From Bugula neritina (taxonomy: Eukaryota; Bryozoa; Gymnolaemata; Cheilostomatida; Bugulidae): a DNA stretch of 64,000 bases. The stretch covers positions 26,734,504-26,798,503 of the forward strand of contig OZ037765.1 in NCBI GenBank assembly GCA_964035545.1, given 5' to 3'. Shown here in pieces: positions 24,104-36,572 of the stretch (position 1 is the stretch's first letter; each line of letters begins with the position of its first letter). The notes beneath the pieces were generated by a model, which had not been told where the DNA came from, did not search any database, and saw nothing but the letters and a program-made list of their open reading frames with translations. A program made the translations under genes and the position numbers.

Positions 24104-25280
24104 CAGTTGAATTGAAATCTGTTGTAACATTCAGTCCTAAAACTGTAAAAGCCTCAGAGATAACTTTAGACAGAGGAACATCAGGTTCTTTTAGTATATA
24201 GTTGTTATATACTGAAGCTTCTGTGTTAACATAGTTATGAATGTTTGTATGATCATCAGTGAGAAATGAAGTGACTGACATTACAGGATTCATATTTCGA
24301 TTTGGAATATAATTCTCAAAGAAACCATTCTCTAAGTATGAGTCTGAGACTGTAGTTGACATGTCAAGAAGAGGTTGAGTGTCTGATACTACTGAATGAT
24401 GTTTATACTGTGACACTAAGTTTCTATTGATAAAAGTAGGCTCCAGTTCAATACTACATTGATCTCTAAAATATGGTTCCTGTCTGTGTAGGTTAGGTAT
24501 TTGAAAAGCCCCCTGTGTTACCATAACTGCAAAGATATATAAAAACGATGGAAATTGACATCTACATTACAAATATTGTTTTTAATTGTCTTGTTTTTTC
24601 CAAGTCCCATATTGACAGTTGAAGAAGCATTATAATAAAAAGTACTACAAACTTACATTACCATTTAAAAACATGTTTTTAAAATTTTGGTTTTTTGATA
24701 ACAACTAATCACATATATACTGAGAATTTTCTTGTTTTTACACGTTTCTATACTTACATTGGTCACCCACAGACATGGTGTATAAACTAAACCTAGCTAA
24801 ACGACACAAAAATGAAGGAAATAAATGATGTTAAGATAAAATATGTTTGAGTTTCACTATAAAACTGACAGATATACACTTTGCAGAAAAATGCTGTAAA
24901 ATAAATCTACTCTGATCACCAAAGCAACATAATCTGTTAGCTATGTACATTCAGTTGTTCAGCTACAGTTAGCTATTGTATCTTATAAAGGAGATTTGAC
25001 AATGGTAAAGTAAAAGAGAACAAGCCTGTGGCTAAACTTTTACTACCCAATTGTTTTGTACTTTTGTTGTAAAAAAGCTAAACTTCTATAATATATAGAT
25101 ATACATCAATAGCTAAAACAGTTTAGGTGCAATATTATTTGTATAAATTAATATTAAATTTAAGTGGATTTATATTTACAGCTTTAAATCAAGCACATCA
25201 ATTCAAAGCTACGTTGACAAGCAAGTTTACTTCCTTTCTTATAAATTATGTTTATGTATTTATAACAACTAATACATTTC

Positions 25281-25806
25281 GGTATCATCCCACATGAACA
25301 CTTACCAGTTAGACTATAACCTAACTTTCCCACATAGACGTTTCCCACATGGGCGATTCCAAGTTAGGCCCTATTTATTTATATTGGTGCAATATATATT
25401 TTATGTGCTATTTGTTTCATTATTATTTAAATATATGTATACTCAAATAAAGCACGTATTGAGCACATAAATAACTTTCGTTGATTTGCATTAACATATT
25501 AATTTTACATATTTTTGCTTCTTGTTTGAACAGATATTTTGTTAATGAGTATTCATTAATTAAAGATAATGTTTATTGTTTATCTATAATGTTTTTTGTC
25601 CCACACAAATCTGTGAAAATTAGAGTGTTATTATAGCTATTAGCATTTTAGCTATTTAGCAATAAATGCGACAGTTATATAGGTACACATATATAAGTAT
25701 ATTACTGTATAATTATACATCATCGAAATAAAAAATAGGGTCTAACTGGGAATCGTTCATGTGGGAAACTTAGCCTAACTGGGAAGCGTCTATTTGAGAT
25801 GAAACC
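25281..25806. mobile_element. MITE-like inverted-repeat element, 526 bp (spacer E)
   Basis: Third copy of the spacer element, with GGTATCATCCCACATGAACA at the left end. A small internal deletion relative to the B and D copies lies near 25,630. Confidence 0.65.
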
Positions 25807-25934
25807 ACCATTTCCACTTCTTTGATGCTAGCATTTTTTGAACCTGCAATAAGGAACAAAGTTTAGGTTTACATCTACAAGTTGAGAATTCAAAAACACT
25901 TGAACTGTTCATATACTTGCATTTATAAAATTTC

Positions 25935-26010
25935 CCCCCTTCACTGAGATTTGAACTCTAGATTTACAGCTTGCAAACATGCAAGCACAATGACCATTAC
26001 ACCACATGGA
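25935..26010 (-). repeat. tRNA-like SINE head (spacer E)
   Basis: Orthologous to 11,385-11,460. Confidence 0.5.
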
Positions 26011-27722
26011 CAACAAGATTCCCCACAACTAACAGTGATCTTTGACTAGGTCTACCCTGATAAATTATTTAAATAATATAATAATGGCATTGCATATTGA
26101 TTTACTTTGAAACATTTAGTCAGAAAATAAGTTATTGTTGTATGCTGCAGGCTGCAGGCTTGGTTGATATGCTGTATGCTATATATTCCTTTTACTTTGA
26201 AACTGCAACTTGACTTTTAGAAGAGTTTTTTAAATGCTGACAGACACATTTTAGCATAGAATTATGCACCCTATATTTGCACTATAACTATTTTTCTTTT
26301 TCTTATAGCAAAAAATCAAAAAAATATAATGCTGTGGTGAATTGTATTAGTCTAAGTACATGCATGTTGATTATAGATGCGCATTGATTACACACAGACC
26401 TGGTAGATGGGCTAAACTTAGCTTGGAAGTACAGGAAGTAAAAGCACCCAATAAAATACGTAATAGACAAGATAAGATTTTTACTATAAAATAGTGTTAG
26501 AAGGTGACGTTACATAACAAATAATTGAGTGAAATATAATTCAATAACCCAACAATATAACAATTTGTTAGCTGAATTTTCCTTGTATAGCCGCCATGAC
26601 TCATGACTGCTATATTTCTAAAGTTGCTTAAAAAGTAGGATAATAACTAAAATACAGACTTTTATCTACACTATAATAGTAATTACTGGTTTAAATCGCT
26701 GTAACTTGAAAAAGAAGTTATTAAAAAAACGGCCCTGTAAAACATTATATATTGTTATGGCTGCATGGATATCACTGTTTAATCTTTCCATCATGTTTGC
26801 GCTAATTTAGTGCTATAGCATAGATAAAGTGTATTTAGGTAATATTTAAAAATAGTTGAGAGAAAAAAATTATGCTTTGAATAGTTACTATATTTTAGGA
26901 AAACATGCAGTTGAAGCAGTGAAATAACATTTGTTTTGATATATATATGTGTTATAGCACTTGTTGTGCTATATATAAACAGGTGCACTTATGACAGATA
27001 ACGAAAGTTAAAGTTAAATTTAAAGCCAGCTGAATGATTATTGTTGAAATTTTTGATATGTTTGTTTAAAAATTTAATAAATGTTGTGCTGCAGTAATAG
27101 TTATAGAAATAAAGTGATTATACAGAACAATACTCTTTTCAGTATGATGCTTATTTATTGCAATATGTTGTTAAAATAGAATATTATTGAATAGAAAATA
27201 TAATTAACTAGAGCAATATAACTTTAATTTCATGACACAAGTATTTAACCTATGAATAATATGACATTTATAAAATAATACTATAGAGTTAGTTACTAAA
27301 TGTTGGCAAAATACTGTTTTAAATGGTAAAAGTAGCAATTGATTATAAATCACTTTTCGTAAAATTTGGTTTGTGATGGCACTAAATATTTTGTATAATA
27401 GTATAAAAACAGCTAGATAGTCAACTACAAATAGATATATATAATGTTAAATTATTCAGGGTACCAGAATTAGGCAACTTTTAAATTTGTGTTTTGTTTA
27501 AGATGCAAATATATTTAAATCCCTATATTGGAGTGAATTTATCCTTCATAAAAAAACTTTCAGTGACTTTAGTTCCAGGTGAAATTAAAACATATGTAAG
27601 AACTAGCAATATTAATTGTAGAAGTATGCCATTACAGCCTCAAAGACAGCAAACAAAATAATTCCTTCTGCGTCTGTGCCGAAATCTGCTTGTAAATATC
27701 TGCTTTAAACATCATCAGCAAT

Positions 27723-30700
27723 TCAAGTTTCTTGGTTGTGTTTTTTCATGTGAGAAACAAGGTTTCCTTTTTGAGAAGCCTTGTAGTCACATAGTTTACA
27801 GTGGAATGGTTTCTCTGCAGTGTGTGTCGTCATGTGTCTATTAAGAACACCTTTTCGTTTTGCCTTATAGTCACATACACTACAATTATATGGTTTCTCT
27901 CCTGTGTGTGTCCTCATGTGTCTGTTAAGATCACTTTTTCGTTTTGCCTTATAGTCACATACACTACAATTATATGGTTTCTCTCCTGTGTGTGTTCTCA
28001 TATGAATCCTGAGAGTACTTTGCTGTGCTGACTTGTAGTCACATTGGTCACATTGAAATGGTTTTTCTCCAGTATGAATTCTCATGTGTTTGGTTAAATA
28101 ATCTTGATGAGAAAAAGCATAACCACAGACTTTACACTCAAATGGTTTCTCTCCAGAGTGTATCCTCATGTGCAAAACAAGATAATTTTTGTACCCAGTT
28201 TTGAAGTCACATACACTGCACTCATATGGTTTCTCTCCAGTGTGTTTTCTCATGTGCTCAGCAACATTACTTTTCTGTGCTGACTTGTAGTCGCATTGAT
28301 CACATTGAAAAGGTTTTTCTCCAGTATGAGTTCTCATGTGCAGAATAAGACAACTTTTGTATCCAGTTTTATAGTCACATACATTGCACTCGTATGGTTT
28401 TTCTCCAGCGTGTTTCTTCATATGCCGAGTCAGATCAGCTTTATGTACTGACTTGTAGTCACAATGATCACATTGGAATGGTTTCTCTTCAGTATGGATT
28501 CTCATGTGTGAGGTGAGACTCTTTTTCCAAATGAAAGCCTGACTGCAAACTTTGCAAACAAAAGGTCTCTCTCTTGTGTGTCTTCTCATATGCTGGGTAA
28601 GAGTACTTTTATGTTCAGTTAAGTAGTTACATAAATAGCATTGAAACCTTTTCTTCTCTGTGTGCAATTTTCTATGTTTAGCAAGTCTAACCTGTCTTGT
28701 AGATTTATCTTTACAAGTACTAGTATGTAAAAGTTTTTTCTGGTTGCAGTTTGCTTTTGCTGGGATCACTAGATCTTCTTTCTGATCAAACACATCTCCA
28801 GGTATGTTAGTAGTTACAGGCATATTTTCAATAATAGGATTTTCTGTAATTATGTCTGAGTTGTATTCATGTGCTCCTTTACACAATGCAGCAATATTAT
28901 CAAATGTGTTTCCATTATCAAATTCTGGGTGAATCCTTTCTGTAAAATATAAAACAATTAAACACCTAAAGTTTTGACTAATCAGTTTTAGGTTCTACTC
29001 TAGGTTATTCATTTTTGTCATGCAAACTTATTCTCTCAGTTGAAAACGACGACACATGTATCCTAATCTATTGCTCCTGTGCATCTGTTAATGAAACAAA
29101 AAAATCATATTTCAGGATATTTTGCTCAATCAGAAGTTGTTAATTCTATAGCTGAATGATATTTTATGTTCTCACCAAAAACCAACTTGAAACGCAAATA
29201 ATTGCAAGTACAGTTTTGTAATATTATCAACTATTTCTTCGAATGATAGGAAAATAAGTTGATTAAAATATAAATTAGCAAGTAAACTTCCCTCAATTTA
29301 GTCAATTGCTTGCTCAACCTCATTGAACTTCAATTTGAAAAGAATACAAACGGCTAAAAAAAATGCTCATTATGATACACCTATAATATTATAGTTTTGA
29401 AAGAATTTGTTGTACATCTTCTTAGATATACTCGCCAGTTGAATCAGTATATCTAAGAATATGTAGCAACCACAAATGTCAGCCATTTTTAGAAATGTCT
29501 GATCTTTCTGTACGGCATTGCTTTACGCCAGGATCAAGCACTGCTTGATTAGAAAAAGATGAGATGGACACCTATTAGACAGGAAGACAATAGTATAGTA
29601 TCAATTCATTTGATATAAATGTCCAATGGAATTTTATATTTATGTTTTCAATTTTATATTACGTCACACTTTTGGTTGCATACCAGTAGCCTCAAATGTC
29701 AGCCATTTTTAGAACGTCCCCCCCCCCTAAAGTTCTCCGAATGCGCTATTGCATGGGTAAGAGTGTTGACACTTCATTAGACATTTATATCCAATGAGTT
29801 GACACCAACGTTTCCCTGTGCAATAGGAGTCAGAGCAAACTTGTTTAATAAAGCAGTGCTTTATCCTGGAATACCGTGATGTAGTACTAACATTTGATGA
29901 TGCCTCGTCTGGGAGGTAAGAGTAATTCCACAATACAAAGCTAAAATACCTTGTAAAATGTTAGCCTCAACTGAGATTCAAACCTGAGACCTGCTGCTTG
30001 CAAGTGAGTACAGTAACCATTACACCACAGTGACTTCGGGTATTCTAAACAACAACATACTTTTAGATATACTCACCAGTTGAATTGAAGTCTGTTGTAA
30101 CATTCAGTCCTAAAACTGTAAAAGCTTCAGAGATAACTTCAGACAGAGGAACATCAGGTTCTTTTGGTATATAGTTGTCATATACTGAAGTTTCTGTGTT
30201 AACAGAGTTATGAATGTTTGGATGATCATTAGGGAGAAATGAAGTGACTGAATTTACAGGATATATATTTTGATTTGGAATACAATTCTCAAAGAAACCA
30301 TTCTCTAAGTATGAGTCTGAGACTGTAGTTGGCATGTCAAGAAGAGGTTGAGTGTCTGATACTACTGGATGATGTTTATACTGTGACACAAAGTTGCTGT
30401 TGATAAAAGTAGGCTCCAGTTCAATACTACTTTGATCTCTAAAATATGGTTCCTGTCTGTGTGGGTTAGGCATTTGAAAAGTCTCCTGTGTTACCTTAAC
30501 TGCAAAGAGATATAAAAACAATGCAAATTGACATCTACATTCCAAATATTGTTTTTAATTGTCTTGTCTTTTCCAAGTCTCATATTGACAGTTGAAGAAG
30601 CATTATAATAAAAAGTACTATAAACTCACATTGGCATTTAAAGATATGTTTTTAAAATTTTGGTTTTTTAATAACAATTAATTACATATATACAGAGAAT

Positions 30701-30749
30701 GTTCTTGTTTTTACACGTTTCTATACTTACATTGATCACCCACAGACAT
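27723..30749 (-). CDS. C2H2 zinc-finger gene, copy F (11 fingers)
   Basis: Exons 30731-30749 (MSVGDQ), 30077-30499 and 27723-28939 join in frame to 552 residues, the same length as copy D. Exon 3 opens with the B-like ERIHPEFDNGN...NIAALCKG, yet its eleven fingers follow copy D almost residue for residue, so a recombination point probably lies inside exon 3 before the fingers. The exon 2 MVT motif reads KVT. Two adjacent near-identical CDYKAKRK fingers are present. The second, intronic donor-like site is mutated (GGCGAG instead of GGTGAG), so only the exon-end donor looks usable. Intact; predicted nuclear DNA-binding protein. Confidence 0.87.
29443..30076 (-). mobile_element. Inverted-repeat insertion in intron 2 of copy F
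   Basis: A 634-bp copy bounded by CAGTTGA (29,436-29,442) and the exon 2 end. It contains a ten-base C run (29,718-29,727) and a tRNA-like head at about 29,960-30,040. Confidence 0.55.
29960..30040 (-). repeat. tRNA-derived SINE head in intron 2 (copy F)
   Basis: Orthologous to the head in copy A. It is not a functional tRNA. Confidence 0.5.
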
Positions 30750-31151
30750 GGTGTATAAACTAAACCTAGCTAAACCACTCAAAAAGGAAGAAAATAAATG
30801 AAATTAAAATAAAAGAGGTTTGAGTTTCACTATAAAACTGTTAGATATACACTTTGCAGAAAAATGCTCTCAAATAAATCTACTCTGATCACCAAAGCAA
30901 CATAATCTGTTAGCTATACATTCAGTTGTTCAGCTACAATTAGCTATTGTATCTTATAAAGGAGATTTGACAATTAAAAGAGAACAGGCCTGTTGCTAAA
31001 CCAATTATTTTCATAAAAACTTTAAAACAAAAACAGCCACTTCAACAAAAATTCACCTGAATTCAGTAAGCATAGTTCTGTTGGAGAACAAAAGTATATT
31101 TATAAATGATGTTGAAATATCAGTATGCACTCAATCTGCACATATAAATAT

Positions 31152-31228
<77 letters not shown>

Positions 31229-32065
31229 CTGCAATTACAATACACAAGTTATTTCTCCCTCATAAGTTCAATACTATTTGGTTGAGATGGCATGGTAACT
31301 GAACTAAGAGTATCAATTTGATTCTAAACAACGTGTCACCAGTTTCACCTAGAAGTGTTACATTATATACAGCAGCTTTATTTAAAAAAGAATTATATTG
31401 TAATACCAAATAACCTTTTCATCTTCATTCAGCTGATGTAATCTAATATGTAAGGTATATTGCATTATATAATATCAAGCTGAGGAATTGAACAGCCATT
31501 TTAACATTAACAGCACAAGGAAGGAAAAATAGCAATAATATAACATACTATTGAACACCATAAGCTATTTCAATACTTCATGAATAGGACAGAGATCAAA
31601 TTGGCTTTAAATAGCTTGCCAAAAATGAACTCACACATACAGAACAACTATGAGAAAGTTCAAAAGCTTTTAGATTTTCAACTTTTAGGTGTAAATATAA
31701 ATGCTATTTTTGGGCACAGGGCTAAACAATAAGCTATAACATCAAAGAAGTGGAAATGATGGGCAATAATGTAGGTCAAAATAAAATAGAAAAAGATAAT
31801 GCATGTTTCACACATAAAAATACAGAGAACTTCTTAGGTAACCCATGCAATAGCTAACTGTAGCTGAGCAACTGCATGAATGCATAGCTAACAGATTATA
31901 GTGCTTTAGAGTTTAGTGATTCGATTAGATTTCCCTAATTTAGAGCTTTTTTTGCAAAACTTATATCTGACAGTTTTATAGTGAAACTCAAACGTCTTAT
32001 ATTTTTAACTTTATTTATTTCCTTGCCTTCCCGTCTGTTCTATAGCTAGGTTTAGTTTATCAATC
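30750..32065. other. Head-to-head spacer between copies F and G
   Basis: No gene is seen. From the left it holds the 5' flank of copy F, a block shared with the flanks of A and H (about 30,990-31,400) interrupted by a TA microsatellite, and then 31,450-32,060. That last block is the reverse complement of the DNA upstream of copy J (about 49,385-49,990). It is therefore the shared 5' flank of inverted copy G, so the inversion boundary lies near 31,400-31,450. Confidence 0.55.
31155..31226. repeat. (TA)n microsatellite
   Basis: An uninterrupted TA run of about 72 bases, absent from the equivalent blocks near copies A and H. Confidence 0.95.
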
Positions 32066-34627
32066 ATGTCTGTGGATAATCAATGTAAGTATAATAATGA
32101 CTAAAAATACTAAAGTTCTTTATATGTGAACATTTGTCATGAAAAATCAAAATTTAAAAAAAACTGGCATGTGAGTTATTTTATTATTTTTATCTTTTGA
32201 TATTCAAAGTGAAAACGGAAAGACAATTGAAAATAATATTTTTCATGTAAATTTCAGTTTGTAATATTTTTATATCTTTTTTCAGATATGGTAACACAAT
32301 GGACTTTTCAAATACCTAATCAACACAGACAGGAACCATATTTTAGGGATCAATGCAATATTGAACTGGAGCCTACTTTTATCAATAGAAACTTTGAGTC
32401 ACAGTATAAACATCATCCAGTAGTATCAGACACTCAACCTCTTCTTGACATGTCAACTACAGTCTCAGACTCATACTTAGAGAATGGCTTCTTTGGACAT
32501 TGTATTCAAAGTCAAAATATGAATCCTGTAAATTCAGTCACTTCATTTCCCACTGATGATCATATAACAAACAATCATAACTCTGTTAACACAGAATCTT
32601 CAGTATATGACAATTATCTACCAAAAGAACCTGATGTTCCTCTGTCTAAAGTTATCTCTGAAGCTTTCACAGTTTTAGGACTGAATGTTACAACAGATTT
32701 TAATTCAACTGGTGAGAATATCAAAGAATATGCTGCTGTTAAGAATCCCGAAGCCCCCCTCCCCCCCCTCAATGCTTAATAGTGGTTGAAAACACCAGAT
32801 CTCGAATTTAAATCTCAGGGAGGTCAAAATTTTTACAAGCTGTTTTAAATTTGTATTGTGGAAGTACTCTTACCCTCCAGACGCACTTTACCATAACGTA
32901 GGTCGCAATGTAAAATATCAGCCATTTTTAATATCTCCGGACTTGAGTTCTCAAAGTGTGCTATTGGGGACAATCTATGACGCCTCATTGGACACTTACA
33001 TTTAGTGAATTGATACTATTGAATGTCTTTAAAACAAGCAGTGCACAATATCTTAACGTATGGCTACAGGAAACTCAGACATTTGTAAAACTAGCTGATA
33101 ACTTTTGCTATGGCCCGTGGTGCGGCAAGGTTCTTCTAGGCCTTAGGGGGGTTAGACACACTTTGCCGTAGCGTTTGTGGTAACTGTAAATGGCAGCTAG
33201 TTTCAAAAATGTTTGGGCTAATTGAGCCATTGGATCTAAATTTTCAATGAGGTGTCATAAATATTACCAATTAGCAAACGTTGAAAACTGCAGTCTGGAA
33301 AATTTAAAATTACTGACATTTGACGTTACAATTTGACGTAACCTCTTATTCACACCTATAATTGGTTTAGAATAAAACATATGTAGGCTACAAGAAGTTG
33401 AAGGAAAAAGATTTCTACATATGCACAACAAATTCTTTTTTTTCAAAACTATAATTAACACATTTTTCAGATGTTTTGCAGTCTTTTTAAATGAAAATTT
33501 AATGAGATTGAGAAAACTTTAATTGCTAATTTATGTTTCAATAAATTGATTTTAATAATTGTCATTTAAAAAATAGCTAATAATATTACTTACATATTTT
33601 ATACACTTGAAATTATTTAAGTTTCAAATTAACTTTGGTGACAATACAGAATATCATCCTGTATAGAACTAACAACTTCTGATTAAATAAATTGAGCAGA
33701 ATATTCTGACATATATTTTTTAGCTCTATTAACCGATGTATTAGAATACATGTGTTGTCGTTTTCAGCTGAGAGAACAAGATTAGATAAGCAGAATGAAT
33801 AAACTATAAAGTAGAAACTAAAAACTGATTCATAAACTTTAGGTTCTATAATTATTTTATATTTTACAGAGAGAATTCAAACAGAGTTTGATAACGGAAA
33901 CACATTTGATAATCCAGTGACTGCATTGTGTAAAGGAGCACATGAATACAACTCAGATATAACTACAGAAAATCATACTATTGAAAATATGCCTGTAGCT
34001 ACTAACATACTTGGAGATGTGTTTGACCAGAAAGAAAATCCAGTGATTCCAGCAAAAGTGGACTGCAACCAGAAGAAACTTGTACATACTACTTGTTATA
34101 AAGGTGAATCTACAAGACGGGTTAGACTTGCTAAACATATAAGAAAACTGCATACTGAGAAGAAAAAATTTCAATGCCCTCTATGTAATTACAAAACTGA
34201 ACATAAACGTAATCTTACCCAGCATTTAAGAATACACACAAAAGAGAGGCCTTTTGTTTGCAAAATTTGTGGTCGCGCTTTTACTCAAAGAAGTCATGTT
34301 ACCGTACACATGAGGAAACACACTGGAGAAAAGCCATTTATTTGTGAAGTTTGTGGTCATACTTTTAATCAAAAAATTCATCTCACCGGACACATGAGAA
34401 TTCATACTGGAGAAAAACCTTTTCAATGTGACCAATGTGACTACAAGTCAGCACAGCAAGGTAATTTTACTAAGCATATGAGGAAACACAATGGAGAAAG
34501 ACCATATGAGTGCAGTGTATGTGACTATAAGGCAAAACAAAAAGTGAATCTTAACAGACACATCATGAGGAAACACTCTAGAGAGAAACCATCCAATGTA
34601 AACTATGTGACTATAAGGCTGCTCTAA
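32066..34627 (+). CDS. C2H2 zinc-finger gene, copy G, inverted, frameshift in last finger
   Basis: The only plus-strand copy. Exons 32066-32084 (MSVDNQ), 32286-32711 and 33870-34627 join in frame to 400 residues. Exon 2 is 426 nt, one codon longer than in the other copies. Five fingers are intact; the fifth ends H-x4-H (HIMRKH). A single-base deletion near 34,590 (CCATCC where other copies have CCATTCC) shifts the frame in what would be the sixth finger and ends the protein at 34,625-34,627. The family stop lies at 34,672-34,674. The first Cys2-His2-like remnant is also altered (CYKGESTRRVRLAKHIRKLH). Intron 2 lacks the downstream second donor seen in other copies. It may still make a five-finger protein or be decaying. 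Confidence 0.78.
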
Positions 34628-35659
34628 AAGGAAAACTTGTTATTCATATGAAAAAACACAACCAAGAAACCTGAATTGCTGATGATGTACATTTACAGAA
34701 GGATGCTTTTTTATAGAAGATTTCACAACAGACACAGCAGAAATTATTTTCCTTGCTGTCTTTAGGGCTAGAATGACACACTCTCCACACTTCATTATTT
34801 TAAATTCATATAATCTTCATCAGTTTCTCAACTTTACATGGGCTTTAATTTTACTTGTAGAGTTAACGCTTAAAAAATTAGGAAGCATGAATTCACTTCA
34901 ACATAGGAATTATAATATTTACATCTATGAAACACATTAAACCAATTTAGAAAGTACATAGTTCTGGTAACCTAATTGATCTGCCACTATAATATATAAA
35001 TCTATTTTCATTTGACTACATGCTATAATTTAGTATTATTCAAAATATTCAGTGTCATAACAAACCAGACTTTACAAAAGTTAAGGGATTTAACTCTTGT
35101 TACTTTTGCCAAATCAAAACAACTTTTTACCAACATTAGCCTAATTAGTAATTATTTCAGTAATGCTTTTTTTCTATTTTATAAATATTTTATTATTCAT
35201 AGGTTAGATACATGTGTCACAAAATGAAAGTCATATTTGCATTAGTTAATTACATTTTCATTAGCTCAGGACCACGGCAGTGAAAGGTGACCAATTATGT
35301 TTTCATTCGATGATATTATATTTTATTAAAATATTGAAATAAACAAGCATTATATTGAAAAAAATATCTTCATTGTTTTTTTTATTCTCATTTCCTATCT
35401 ATAATAGCTTATACCAGCGTAATATTTATTAAATCCTTAACCAAACATAATATCAACAATATTAGAAATAACCATTCAGCTATATAGCACTCAATCAATA
35501 TGAACAATTACTTCTTAGAGTTGGAACACCAGAAAAATTGTACAAAACTAAATTCTACACTTTAGACTATTTATATTACTATATGCACAGTAACAAAATA
35601 CAGAAGGATTCTATTTTATACCCCAATCTATTGAAAATATGTACAATAATGGAGGGATT

Positions 35660-36098
35660 CTATTGACTAAATGTTGAGCTGAAGCTATGGCAAAACTTAT
35701 CCTTCAGCTTTTTGTTCTCCAAAGTATTCAAAGCGCAGGCCACTCTCTTAATTGCTCTCCTGGAACAGATTCACAACATCATAACATCAAATATAATATT
35801 CATCAGTGTTTTCAATGTCAAATTATAATAAAACGGTGTTACGCTTTGTTAAACTTCATCTTATTGCCATAATAAAAATTTAGTCGAAAATCAGTTACTT
35901 CAATATAGCAAGCTTTGCTTTACTTCTGTACTTCAAATTTACTAGTTACTTTCTCTAATAAAAACTTTGTTGGCATCTTGGTAGTAAGTTTAGTGCAACC
36001 CATGCTACCTGCACAGAACTTTAGATTCCAGGTGAGTCCTGACAGTATTGTTCACCTTATTAATATCTGTTAACCTAGATTTCTGAAGTCTGTCCCTG
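35660..36098 (-). pseudogene. Duplicated last two exons of UVSSA
   Basis: 35660-35759 is a copy of UVSSA exon 10: 100 nt, the same stop, and the same predicted 33 residues, with changes in the CAC AGT codons that are synonymous. 36009-36098 copies the 3' part of exon 9; it is open throughout but diverged (for example RDRLQKSRLTDINKVNNTV for RGRPQRSKLTNINKVNKTA), and keeps an AG/GTAGC donor. Homology stops abruptly at about 36,098, where array spacer resumes. The intron between them is about 250 bp against about 645 bp in the parent. There is no upstream exon, so it is a 3' gene fragment carried by a segmental duplication next to inverted copy G. Confidence 0.8.
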
Positions 36099-36523
36099 TC
36101 TGATAAATTATTTCAGTATATTAATTGCATTATATATTGATTTACATTGAATTTGTAGTTACAGAATAAAGTTCATTGTATGCTGCACACTTAGTTGATA
36201 TACTATACGCTTTATATTTCTTTCAATTTAAATCTATAAAACCTTCACTTTCAGGAGAATTTTAAAACCATGATAGAAATATTTCAACGTAGAATTATTC
36301 CCCATATAGTTGCACAATAAGTATAATATTTTCCTTATATATAATAACAAAAACTAACATAATTTGTGGTGAAATTTATCAGTGTAAGTATACGGGCAGG
36401 TTGGTTATAAATGTACATCATGCAATTACACGCAGACATGGTAGCTATAAGATAGGCTACAATTTATAGCTGGGAGACACAGGAAGTAAAAAGCACTCAG
36501 GGAAATACATAATAGACAGTATA

Positions 36524-36572
36524 CTATAACAGTATTTTAGTAATAATATATATTACTAAAATACTGTTATAG
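36524..36572. repeat. Perfect 22-bp inverted repeat, 5-nt loop
   Basis: Arms 36,524-36,545 and 36,551-36,572 are exact reverse complements (CTATAACAGTATTTTAGTAA...). Other spacers have only one arm at this place (for example ACTAAAATAGTGTTAGAAG near 11,925), so the second arm arose locally. Confidence 0.8.

Larger units (their letters stand above)
22769..24776 (-). pseudogene. Copy E: zinc-finger family member that has lost all fingers
   Basis: Exons 24758-24776 and 24104-24526 are intact and full length. Exon 3 starts normally at 22983 (ERIQTEFDNGS) but breaks off at about 22812, inside the codons after FDQKEDL. It then continues into spacer DNA and meets TAG at 22769-22771, still in frame. 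The predicted product is 218 residues: the whole exon 2 module plus about 57 residues of the linker, and no zinc finger. The deletion removed the fingers and the 3' flank. It is most likely a dead copy, but because splicing and frame are preserved it could make a fingerless protein able to compete with full-length paralogues. Confidence 0.7.
24777..27722. other. Spacer between copies E and F
   Basis: No gene is seen. It has the same layout as spacer B: 5' flank, inverted-repeat element (25,281-25,806), tRNA-like head (25,935-26,010), AT-rich spacer and the 3' flank of copy F. Confidence 0.55.

Noticed and set aside
34226-34435. Minus-strand frames under copy G (also 33953-34174)
   Set aside because: They are antisense shadows of the plus-strand exon 3 of copy G.
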